Shown: piece after piece, positions 54,578 through 64,000 of the stretch
How positions within the stretch are numbered: position 1 is the first letter of the stretch
Layout of the letters: the number at the start of each line of letters is the position of its first letter
From: Crocinitomicaceae bacterium
Lineage (GTDB): Bacteria; Bacteroidota; Bacteroidia; Flavobacteriales_D; Crocinitomicaceae
Reading direction: 5' to 3'
DNA length: 64,000 nt
NCBI GenBank assembly: GCA_018402525.1
Contig: JAGYIR010000010.1
Location: 1-64,000 of the forward strand
Translations under genes and position numbers: made by a program
Notes under the pieces: model-generated
The model's database searches: none
What the model saw: only the letters and a program-made list of their open reading frames with translations
What the model was told of the DNA's origin: nothing

Positions 54578-55849
54578 TCTGATACGTATGATCAATCGAA
54601 GGTATTGACATATCCGATATCTTACACACTACCTTCATGTAACAATTCATTTACATCGAAAATTTGCTTGCTATTACAACAGCTAAATGACAGCCTGTAG
54701 AATCACAAAAGATTGGGTGTTTTGACCGGGAACGCGTTGACGATGCAACTGAATTCTATTGCATTGAATCTGCGAATGCGTGCTATATGATTCATATGTA
54801 CGATTTTTTCCCATCGCGTAAGATCGCTAAAACTTGGTGGGGTGTATTGGTGAGGAGAAATGGCGATTTTCCCCGCTGATAGTAAACCTTGGATAGCATC
54901 CTATTTTGTTGGCGATCTTCCCGTCACTGTTGACTGGTCTCAGATGAGATGGCCTTGGGAATACTAGCAGCGAATGCCTGCAGAGATCCATTATTCATGT
55001 AATTGCAGTGTGTGATCGCATTTGTCTCGAGGTCCATTGGGCTCCAATACGGATGTACATATCAATGACAATGCTTTGCAGCGGATTCACTCTGGTCATG
55101 CCTAAAATTCCGTGGTATATTCGCCGAATATTATTCGGTATCACACAATGCATGGTAACGTTACAGTTTTGTTCAGTCCACGGTGAACTGATCCGCTGAT
55201 GGATCTGTCAATAGGAGTAGCGCTCTGTACAGATACAATCGCTTACAGCGAGCTGGACGATCTTTGCCAGCCCAGATTTGCCTGTCTTTGCAGCTTGATC
55301 AGCGGAACATGCAAGATCGCCTTTGTCCTTATTCTTCTAGTGTCAGGATTTGGCTCTTGAAATGTCGAAAGTCAGGTTCAATGGTCGTTGAAAGTTTGGA
55401 ATGAATGTGTTGCTCCAGTCATGGAATGTCATTGAGCAAGCCGATAGCTATCTCTCTATGCATATGTATGTGTCTCAAGGACCACTCATCCGCATGGAAC
55501 ATTCAGTTTAAGTACGGAAGTGCTCCAGGGGTTTTCAGACCCTTTGGACACCGTGCAGATCTTTGCATGTACTGGATCTGGTTTCCTGTCGTGCAATCGC
55601 CCACTGATCATACTGCACCGGCGCGCCAACTAATCCGATCATAATCATGCTGTTATCAACATGAACGTTCGTGGACGTGCTCGGAGCAGACTGCTCCAGC
55701 GCAATCCGATAGTAGCCCTGTTGGAGACTCACACCATCTCGACCGTGGAGGGAACTCGCAGGTATACCTCGAGATTCAGTAAATTGATGTGAAATCACAC
55801 CCACCTATATAAATTGTCGTCAGTGTGACTGAATTTAATATTTTCAGCC
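54578..55849. other. Longest gene-free stretch; no gene recognised
   Basis: 1272 bp. Minus-strand frames exist at 55535-55804 and 55776-56030 but show no recognisable domain. The region could hold an unrecognised short gene, a non-coding RNA or a long regulatory region; nothing is supported. Confidence 0.45.
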
Positions 55850-56686
55850 ATGCCTTTGTGGATTCCCCATTCTGGCTGTATATCCAGCAGCTTGGGGATA
55901 CAGCTGTGTCCATTGCAGTGGCGTTCTGGTGCAGGTGTCCTACAGGGTATGAGACAGAAAGCGTGTCTTTCTCACAAGCGGACACTGCTTCCGAAATACA
56001 ATTGTATCTCCGACAAAAGAATTCATACATCGCCGGTTCAACGATATCGGAGAGTGAAATGCCCTTCCCAGAAACCTCTCAGAGAGGCAAAGCCAGCGGG
56101 ACCCGAGGTGAGTTACTCTAGAGTATTCAGATCTGAACACCTGGCGGACATGGACAATTGACAATCATCCATTGATTCGTCTGTTTTGCAAACCGTATGG
56201 GTAGCATGGTGATTGGATCGTTATGTTTCTTGTGTAGGGAATACTTCTTTTTGGGTTTCCTCCAAAAGAAGTAGAATCAGTGAGAACGTGGCTCTCTGGG
56301 GTAAATTTAAAAGTTGTCTCAGGAGACGGTGTCGTACGAAAGTCTTCTTCCGTGTCTGAGGCCTTGGAGTTGCTAACAAGTTCCACTTTGCCAGTGGAGA
56401 AAGGTGAGATGCTCTCTTGCTTGACCAGAGTGGTACTTTTCAGTGGTCTTTCAGGGGAAGAAATGGAGGGACTTGTTGACGTTTGGCAAGATGCTCTTAG
56501 TACGTTAAATTTGCCTTACAATTTGATACATTCATATCCTAAACATGTTTTCCTTGGGCAGGTAATGGGCAGATTTCGTATGGATACGTAACCACCTGCA
56601 TGATGGAGGAGAGAGTAGACAGAGTGTTGATCAAAATTATATCCGCTTCGGATGAAAATGACATGGGAAATCTGTCCACCAAGTAA
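55850..56686 (+). CDS. DUF3783-like protein, probably plastid-targeted
   Basis: Unknown function. Exons 55850-56107, 56238-56499 and 56562-56686 (introns 130 and 62 nt; phases 0, 1), 214 aa. Exon 1 is basic, Cys/Ser-rich and nearly acid-free (KACLSHKRTLLPKYNCI ... RYRRVKCPSQ), a likely transit peptide. The core starts GILLFGFPPKEVESVRTWL and includes TRVVLFSGLSGEEMEGLVDV, the VVLFSGLxxEEM core of plant DUF3783 proteins. Stop TAA at 56684 directly follows AAG, but the same bases form a donor-like GTAAGT, so a longer isoform is possible. Confidence 0.7.
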
Positions 56687-57109
56687 GTACATTTGAGATC
56701 CAGGACAAGTAATGATAGTATCTTTACAAAAGGTGATAATTACAGTCGTTCTGAGCATACGGTGTATCCTGCTAATCCAAGTTTCTGCAGCAGCACTTTT
56801 AATAATAACCATTTCAGCTTGCGAACACACTGAAAGGAACTGAACTTGTTGATTTATGTACAAGTACCAGTTTGGCTACAACCAGGCTTGTAGAGGCGGG
56901 TACACAACCTGATAATGCACAAGGATGCTTTAATTGTTGCCCTGTTCCTATTCAGTTAGTGGCGAGCATCAAGATTGTCAAATTGTCTATGTAGGTATAA
57001 TCTATGCGACTATGTAACTAGTCTTGGTAACTCAAATCCAGATAGATACGATCCCAAAGGCTGTGCTCATTCACATTACCAACAACAAGCATATGCAGGC
57101 TCGGGAAAT
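56687..57109. other. Convergent 3' region, no gene seen
   Basis: 423 bp between the DUF3783-like stop and the KIN-beta-gamma stop. It probably contains both 3' UTRs. Confidence 0.4.
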
Positions 57110-59030
57110 CTAAGCAAGCAAGAAGGACGCGACATCGCTCAAAGAGATTATTCCCTCCAATTTCTTTGTTTCTGGATTAACAGCTAGCAATCTACGAACT
57201 CCAGGAATTGACAACCTCTCCACAACTGTCTTTAGAGGGTCAGAATTGGTGCAAGCGTGTATTCGCTGCTTTGCTGGCACTGAGGAGTTGTCTTGGATGG
57301 AAGTCTGACTGGCTGAGGGACTCGCACCCTCCCATGTTTGCGGGGTATTGTTAGACAATAAGGATGGGGGGGATGGCTGAGTCGCAAGAGCCAATACCTG
57401 GCCAACTGTCACATCTTCAAATTGCAGACGGCTGTATGCATTGGACTTTGCAAGCATCGTTATATCAGATTTGGCATATATATCCACCAACACGCCAGCG
57501 TCACTCACAACTGGTAAGCAGCTAAAACCCCCTTCCAAAAGCATCGTAAATGCTTGATACAGGGGAGTTGAGTGTTTTACCGTCGCCAAATTCGCTACTT
57601 TCCGTGATTGAGGACCCTCCTTTCCAGACTGAACAGAAGCTTCTCGAACGACCACAGAGCTATCATGCGCCCATGTTCCAACGGCTACGGAATCCAGTGG
57701 TCTAGCCAACAAAGGCAATGATGCAAGAGAAGATCTAAAGTGCCTCAACAGACAGCCCAAAACTCCTCCTAGGGTGGCACTGTGTAAAACCTCCTGGGTG
57801 TCCTCAGACGAAACTGGCTCGAAAATGGTGTTCACAATCGGAACGAGGCTACAGTGGTTTTTCAGCAGCACATTGACTACATCTTGCAACGTATCATTCG
57901 GCGCTATGCTTATCAGTTGATTGCATGGCTGACCTTGGCTTTCAAGTTCTTTTCTCAAGCCCCTGATGGTGTGTTGATCCATCTCAGCTTCACTCATAGG
58001 GTTGCTGGAAGTCGACACAAGGTTTCTCATCTGCTGTAATGTTGTTATAAAATCTGTTGCAGAAATCATTCCACATATGGTACCTTTTCTTGTATCAAAT
58101 AATGGAGCAGAAGCCGTCCCTTGCTCGTGCAAGGCATGAAATGCTTGTCTAAGGGGCAGATCAATGTCCAAAAGGACAACCTTCCCGCTCTCTGGTATAA
58201 GTTCGGACGCTGTATGGTGCCCCAAAAATTCCTTGATTTTTCCCTTGGAGAAGAAGGGCTCCTTTTCCTGCACTCAGCAGTGAATCAATGAGCAACTAAT
58301 CAATAGCAAACTTCCTCATCACTGCACATACCTGCTCGATAGCGACAGAGGCGGCCACTCCTTGAGCCTCGATCGATTTATCAGTTGCTCCGAATGCATT
58401 TTCCTTGACAAACCCCGTACTGTCAAATGCCTGGCCAGGTGGCTGCAAGTTGCTAATTTGGGGGCTTGTCTGTTCTGTATTTTGACTGCAGTACAAATTC
58501 ATTTGATTAGCAATGGGGCGTTCATCTTCTGTTCGTGTCAATCGAGGAAGTCACATACATTTCTGGTTTCCTGACAAAAAGCCAATTGTTGACATTGCCA
58601 AGAGGATCTGGCATAAATGGCTGTGCCTCATCATGCCTCCACTCTCCATCGACAATGAATTTATACTGATGGTATCTGCACCGTCAAACATGTCAAGCAC
58701 TCAGTTGAACGATGAGGATGTACATATCATTGACTAGAGCATTATGTCGTACCCTGGTGGCAGATGAACTATCACAGAAAAGACACCAGGCTGACCGTCT
58801 TCCGGAACCATTGGCACTGTCTCCACCCATCTCGTAAATGAACCGCATAAATGAACCTATTCAAGCAAAACATCTCGTAGTTACCAAAACTACATGCCGG
58901 CCATCCACCAACGTAGAACACAATACAATCATACAGACGTGGTACGTTCTCATCCAAGTTTCAGACAAGGTAGACCTACCTGATTACCTCCGAGCCTCCA
59001 TACAAACTTTGTTGGTGCAAAATAACTCAT
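57110..59030 (-). CDS. SNF4: SnRK1 regulatory subunit KIN-beta-gamma (CBM plus four CBS repeats)
   Basis: Plant-type gamma subunit of SnRK1/AMPK, which senses energy state; it carries a glycogen-binding domain normally found on the beta subunit. Five exons: 59030-58980, 58856-58753, 58675-58559, 58485-58332, 58267-57110 (introns 123, 77, 73, 64 nt), 527 aa. Exons 1-3 spell the [52 protein letters not shown] and [10 protein letters not shown]. The CBS region starts [20 protein letters not shown]; later blocks are [39 protein letters not shown] and [21 protein letters not shown] Ser-rich insert ([17 protein letters not shown]) lies between CBS3 and CBS4. The start MSYFAP resembles plant KIN-beta-gamma starts. 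Confidence 0.93.
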
Positions 59031-59795
59031 TTCGTGCGTATGATTGTGCTACAACTGAGTTCTGTCGGATTTCTTCCAGGTCATGCTTTACAAGTACAAG
59101 CTCTATTGTTCGAAGAGTTGGTCCATTCAATCGTCTTTCGCACTTAATTTAATATCATCAAACCCCCCCCCGCTGATACTGTCCGTGAGAATTATGGATG
59201 GCATGGAGTAGCGACTATCGGTCTCGAGGCCTCACGATCAGGCTCCCTTCCAAACTACATGTAGACTGAATGCACTGCATCATCACGATTGAGGAGGGCA
59301 GGCTACCTACTGATACCCTTTCCACGCGAAACACAAAAGCTGGTGGTATACTCTGGGAATCAATGCTTTACATTCGTATCTGCTGGTACCAGTGCTACAC
59401 TGATGCACATGGGGGCACTCGTTGCCTTGACATGTCTCCCCAGTATATATTGATTGGACTCGAGTCCAGAGCTCTCTACAAGAACCAAATTCAGGTAGTG
59501 TAAAAGGACTCTTTTTCCTGGACTGATGATCCTTTTCTTGCATGTGGTTGTACAGAAGGTTTAATGGTCAAGGGTCTTCTGCAGCTGAATTCTGCAGATG
59601 CACTCCTGGAGTGCTGGATCCAGACCATTAGCGAGTTTTCTGTAAAGGTTCAAACAGCAACCTGATTCCACCGACATTCCTGTCGCATTTCATACTGCGT
59701 TGATACATACAAGGAAATAAAAAACTGAATATTGAGAAAATTCTCAACTGTTGTTTGTCTCTTTTCACAGAGTCAAAGGACTTCAGGGCATAAAT
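59031..59795. other. Divergent intergenic region with possible upstream exon of the kinase gene
   Basis: 765 bp. A strong pyrimidine-rich acceptor (CTCTTTTCACAG ending at 59770) suggests a 5' exon of the CDPK-like gene between 59500 and 59700, but I found none that fits in phase. A C-run lies at about 59162-59170. No other gene. Confidence 0.4.
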
Positions 59796-62233
59796 ATGAG
59801 AATCGATGTGTGGGATGTAGAGAAGAGTGGCAGAAAAGAAAACCTCATCGTTGATAGGGGCTACCCGAAAGATTTTGAGAGCGTTTTTACCGTGGGGAAG
59901 GCAGTTGGCTCGGGTGGCTTTGGACGCGTCCGAGTTGTGACGGAAAAGAGCAGTGGCCATGTTTATGCATGTAAAAGCATTAGAAAACGCCTTGATATAC
60001 CAAATGTGTCGATATATAGACAAGAGCAGCATCTAGTCGGCATTGACAGAGAAATCAAGGTATTGAGGCTGCTGAGAGGCACCCTGAGTGTGGTCCATCT
60101 GAAAGGTGTTTGGGAAGATGAAGAGGACATACACATTGTCATGGAGTATTGCAAGGGTGGCGAGTTGTATAATAGTATAGGTCGACAGCCATACACAGAA
60201 GAAAGGGTCTCTTTTTACATGAGATCAGTCCTTCAAATGCTGTCACAGTGCCACGCACACAAAATTTTGCACAGAGACATCAAACCTGGTAATTTCTTGC
60301 TTCTGTCAGCGGAAGAAAACTCTCCACTGAAAGCTATTGACTTTGGATTGGCTGCATTCTTTGATCCAAGAGAATTACCTAGAACAGACTTGGGGCTGGA
60401 TGGGACTCCATGGTGCGTGAGGATGTGGATGCTTTCCATATTTTCTGCCTGAAGTATCTTTACACGGCCTGGTGCATTTCGTGAACAAAATGCTGTCATA
60501 AAACTCTTTCATTTTGATATTTATATGGTTTGCGCAGGTTTATGGCACCCGAAGTGCTGAACTCGGAGACATACCCCTCCTCTGACGTATGGAGTGCAGG
60601 AGTGATGTGCTATCAATTACTCTGTGGGTATTTACCATTTGACGATGTTCAAAATAAGAAATCTCCATCATTGTCTGTTGTTTGGAAATCTATTCTAACA
60701 GAAGATCTATCTTTTAAGGGGTCAGCTTGGAAAAATGTGAGCCACGAGGCAAAGGATTTTGTTGCCAGTCTGCTGAATCGAGATCACGCAGCTCGCCCAT
60801 CGGCAAAGCAAGCTTTGAGTCATTCATGGCTACAGAATAGCTTCCACCAAGGAAAATCTATAACTTTGGACGATACAGTGGTTCAGCGTATCCAGGTATG
60901 TATTCTACTGATATATTCTCCAATGCCTGTGTAGTCACTTGAGCAAGTCATTTTGCAGAGGTTTGGACAAATTAATCTCCTTCAAAGAACCATTCTGGAG
61001 CTGATTGCGTCAGAATTGCTTACATTAAGACCTCAGAGTCTTCCAGATCCAACGATGAGGGGAAAGAGAAGGTCTAGCCCATCGGGGTCCATTCCGTCAT
61101 CAGGCTCTTCGTCTCGTGCTGAAGATTCCCATCACGGGGATGGCATGTTATTCCCATTAAGTCCATCTAAAGGGAAGAATTTTCTGGGTCAGCAGCCTGT
61201 GTCTCCACAAAATCTATCCCTATTGGAACTTTCTCACGTGCCTAAAATTGTGAATAAGAAAGGCAAAAAGGCTGCAACTATACATGGGGGTAGGGAGTAC
61301 TGGAGGATCCTGCGGCAGGCTTCTGATTTAGCCCTGCAAGGATCTGGCCATGGCAGATCCGATTATCTTCATACGTTTTCTCGGACACCTCGAGAAAAGA
61401 TGGAACAGAGGAAGGCAGCAAGACTCAGTTTGGACACGTCAGTACATGGTGCAAGAAATTTAAGCTCTTCTCATCCAGGGCAGCCATCTGTATCGGGGAA
61501 TCAAAGTTTGCCAAGTCCAAACAATAAATCACTAGATGCAATTGGAATTGAAACCCCAATATTCCCAGGAATGCACGAAGATCGAGAAGCAAAAGATACC
61601 TTAGAAGAAGGGGGGAGAGGAAGAAGCTTTGCATTGCAGGCATTAGAAGCCACCAATCAAGAGACAGAGAAGCATGGGATCAACTCTTCAGGGACAGAGA
61701 CAGAAGACACAATGTCAAAAGAAACGCCAATTACCGATCCTAAAACACTAGAAAAATTGATGGGGGAGCTCAAGTTCCGGAAAGGGAAAGCAATAACAAA
61801 GGAATCTTTGATTGCAGGGTTGAGCAGACTTGGATATGAGGTCCAACCAGACGAGGTATCTTCCCTCATGGAGATGCTTGACTTAAATAAAAATGATACG
61901 ATAGAGGCTTCAGAATTCGTCGCCTCGCAGCTTGACTGGAGAGATCTACAAAGCAACAACAAGGATCTATGGATTGAATGCGCCAGGCGTGCCTTTGAGG
62001 ATCTGGATTCTCGCTCAGCTGGCCACATTACAGTGGAGAATATAGTGTCTTCGCTGCGAGATAAGCTTCCAGAAGAAGAAATCAATTATGCTGTGGAGAA
62101 TGCTCTTGTCGACTCTGGCATAATGGATCCCGAGGAGGTGGATTTTGAAGGATTCCTGAAAATTGTTCAAATGGGGTCACGTACTTCCTTGGACAGTCTG
62201 GATCAGTATGATTCTAGACTGAAAGACTCATGA
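59796..62233 (+). CDS. CAMK-type protein kinase with distant C-terminal EF-hands (CDPK-like)
   Basis: Predicted Ca2+-responsive Ser/Thr kinase. Exons 59796-60412, 60538-60895, 60959-62233 (introns 125 and 63 nt; phases 2, 0), 749 aa. Kinase domain about 30-295: GSGGFG at 38-43, Lys60 in YACKSI, HRDIKPGN with Asp161, IDFGLA at 181-186, GTPWFMAPEV, LCGYLPFDD. Helix QRFGQINLLQRTILELIA follows the kinase as a CDPK junction would. A disordered Ser/Lys-rich linker of about 240 residues separates it from the EF-hands near the end: DLNKNDTIEASEF keeps the Ca2+ ligands, DLDSRSAGHITVENI is irregular, and others are degenerate. Classic CDPKs have a 30-residue junction, so this layout is atypical. The start may be upstream if a 5' exon exists. 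Confidence 0.85.
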
Positions 62234-62562
62234 ACATTCTTTCCATGGGGATATTTGCACTGCATATGGATAAAGAACCTTGATGGAACAAAAGAAGCAG
62301 GAGTTTGCAAGCTTGCACATTCAGGTGACAAATTTCCTCAATTTGAGGACCTCAAATCCAGTGCTCAGTGAGCAATGCCCACGGACTACGTGATCACCCA
62401 TGTCGAGGCCAGCCTTTGAAAACTGTAAAAATAAAACTAGCGCATTTACTAGATAACAAATCACGGATGAATCACATGATGAACGTCTTGGGGAAGTCTG
62501 TCTTGTTGCGGAAGGGCTGCGGAACCCACTTCACAGCAGTCTACTGCTGCTGAATTGGAAAA
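62234..62562. other. Intergenic, no gene seen
   Basis: 329 bp between the kinase stop and the TPP start, same strand; 3' UTR plus TPP promoter. Confidence 0.4.
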
Positions 62563-63719
62563 ATGTCCATTGACGAGGAAAATATGTTATCAAGAATAAG
62601 TATCGAACCCAATGAAGAGCAGCGGCGTAGAGACAGCGTCGATGCCTCCGTTATCGAGCCTTTTGCCCAGACGTATGAGCGGTGGGAGGTACGTTTGGGG
62701 GTGTATTTGCATCCAGATTCCTCGTATATAAATAATAGTGGCTGATGTACTTGAGAACCATTCGCAGGCTGAGCACCCCAATTTATTGGAGAACTTTGAG
62801 CAGCTAGAGAGCCTTGCCCAGGGCAAATTGGTCACTGTGTTTTTAGATTACGACGGAACGCTTACTCCTATCGTGAACAACCCTGATTTAGCTTGTTTAT
62901 CCAAGGCTACAAGGGATGTCGTGCGGCGGCTGGCCCACGTGTTCCCGACCGCAATTATCAGTGGGAGAGGTAGAAAGAAAGTAGAGGAATTTGTTCAGTT
63001 GACTGAATTGTACTATGCTGGTAGCCATGGAATGGATATTGCTGCACCTAAAAGCTCAATGATAAATCTAGAGTTTCGACCTGCGGAGAAGTACGAGACA
63101 TTAATGCAAATGATCAAACGGAGACTGGAGGAGGCTACCAGTCACATTCAAGGATCATCAATAGAAGACAACAAGTACTGCATCAGTGTCCACTTTAGAA
63201 ATTGTCACCCAGATTCTTTTGAAGAAATACTGAAATCTGTTGAGAATGTAGTAGCTCAGGAACCCCAGATATTTTTTACGAGGGGACGAAAAGTGTTGGA
63301 AGTCCGTCCACGTGTTGATTGGAATAAAGGATCGGCTCTTGTGCATCTGCTGTCCATGCTCGGTATAGCCGATGAAGAAGTATTCTGTATATATATTGGA
63401 GATGACCGGACGGATGAAGATGCTTTCCAGATCCTGTCCGACAAAAGGCTTGGAGCTGGCATCTTGGTGTCCAACAAAGTTAAACACACGAAAGGGGTTT
63501 GGTCGGTCAGGAACACAGATGAAGTCAGGAAACTTCTAGAGAAACTTGCAAACTATGGAAACTCTGGTACGTTTGCCTGCCTTGTCGCGTAGGGTTTCTC
63601 TCCATGGCAGTTTTTTCATCATGTAGTATGTCTCTGACTTGTGCAGAAAGGAACTTGTGGCATTCAAAGAGTGGTTGCAAAGGCTGGAAAATCACAAGAG
63701 AAAACTGAGGTAAAGTAAA
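62563..63719 (+). CDS. TPP: Trehalose-6-phosphate phosphatase (C-terminus uncertain)
   Basis: HAD-family enzyme that makes trehalose from trehalose-6-phosphate. Exons 62563-62688 and 62768-63566 are firm (intron 79 nt, phase 0); a third exon starts near 63650. Landmarks: HPNLLENFEQLESLAQGK, HAD motif I FLDYDGTLTPIV, FPTAIISGRGRKKVEEFV, LYYAGSHGMDI, EVRPRVDWNKGSAL and IYIGDDRTDEDAF. After GVWSVRNTDEVRKLLEKLAN a GTACGT donor follows at 63567. The acceptor near 63649 allows three frames; the one reading KELVAFKEWLQRLENHKRKL and stopping at 63719 looks most protein-like but does not fit the phase cleanly. The literal frame stops at 63592. The N-terminal 42 residues are charged, without a clear targeting signal. 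Confidence 0.9.
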
Positions 63720-64000
63720 GCATGCGTTCTGCGCAGAAGCATTCAATAGCGATCAATGGTGTTGCTTTGCTTTAGGTGTAGATACCCCAGATCTGGGGCA
63801 ACCAACTTCCAACAAGAATCAACTTGTCCATCGCTGGTATTTGGACTTCTTTATCTGAAAATGCGTACGCCTCACTCATTTCACTCGCTCTTTGTGTTCA
63901 TGTAACCACGAAAAGCCATGGCAATCTGGCACCTCGCATACAGAGAGGGAGTGGATGCCAATTCGCAGTGGTATCCGATCCAGCGGATCCATCGATCGAT
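63720..64000. other. Window end, no gene seen
   Basis: A 14-bp perfect palindrome, CCCCAGATCTGGGG, lies at 63785-63798, downstream of the TPP gene. The rest is unassigned and the window ends in it. Confidence 0.4.

Noticed and set aside
55535-55804. Minus-strand 89-codon frame in the longest gap
   Set aside because: No recognisable motif, no supporting splice partners and no clear start, so not called as a gene.
59270-59503. Upstream coding exon for the CDPK-like kinase
   Set aside because: The acceptor at 59770 is strong, but none of the upstream open frames has a donor in the required phase.

Overview
The window is nuclear DNA from a photosynthetic eukaryote of the green lineage. It carries genes with spliceosomal introns for a Rubisco small subunit with a transit peptide, plastid UDP-sulfoquinovose synthase (SQD1), a thylakoid TerC protein, two (p)ppGpp enzymes of the plant RSH type, a plant-type KIN-beta-gamma subunit, an ANP-type MAPKKK, a chalcone-isomerase-like protein and a trehalose-6-phosphate phosphatase. 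The Rubisco intron sits at the position used by land plants. My best guess is a unicellular streptophyte alga (Mesostigma/Chlorokybus grade) or a deep-branching prasinophyte; that is inference. The genome is compact: 34 genes in 64 kb on both strands, many single-exon, and most introns only 62-100 nt. I rebuilt about 47 introns by splice-site phase and protein continuity; their 5' splice sites favour GTACG and GTATG, and only one reads GTAAGT.

Layout. 1-11.5 kb: Rubisco small subunit (cut by the edge), ANP-type kinase with an acylation-type N-terminus, DNAJC11/OWL1-type J protein, a secreted trypsin-like protease, exosome subunit RRP40, and a synaptotagmin/tricalbin-like SMP-C2 protein. 11.8-20.7 kb: a DUF3754 membrane protein, a second SMP-C2 protein, a bZIP factor, PEX22, and a golgin-like coiled-coil gene with an apparent 1-nt frameshift. 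20.8-25.6 kb: an accessory-looking cluster of three genes for small secreted proteins (the first two related) with a chalcone-isomerase-like gene among them. 25.7-34.2 kb: MCM-binding protein, a NUDIX NADH pyrophosphatase fused to a phosphohistidine-phosphatase (PHPT1/Janus) domain, GDP-fucose synthase, a Sec14-domain membrane protein, and ALG14.

34.2-49.7 kb: two adjacent RelA/SpoT homologues (RSH1-like and RSH4-like), an ARM-like protein, SQD1, SNU23, IWS1, a plastid-type membrane protein, APS kinase and TerC. 50.7-64 kb: a ten-exon eIF4G, a DUF3783-like plastid protein, KIN-beta-gamma, a protein kinase with C-terminal EF-hands, and trehalose-6-phosphate phosphatase.

Functionally the genes fall into plastid metabolism and stringent response (RbcS, RSH1, RSH4, SQD1, TerC, APS kinase), energy and stress signalling (KIN-beta-gamma, TPP, CDPK-like, ANP kinase), membrane contact and lipid transfer (two SMP-C2 proteins, Sec14, DUF3754) and core housekeeping (RRP40, IWS1, SNU23, eIF4G, MCMBP, PEX22, ALG14). 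I saw no mobile elements, CRISPR arrays, rRNA or convincing tRNA. The most unusual items are the NUDIX-PHPT1 fusion, the secreted-protein cluster, the adjacent RSH pair and the GTACG donor preference.
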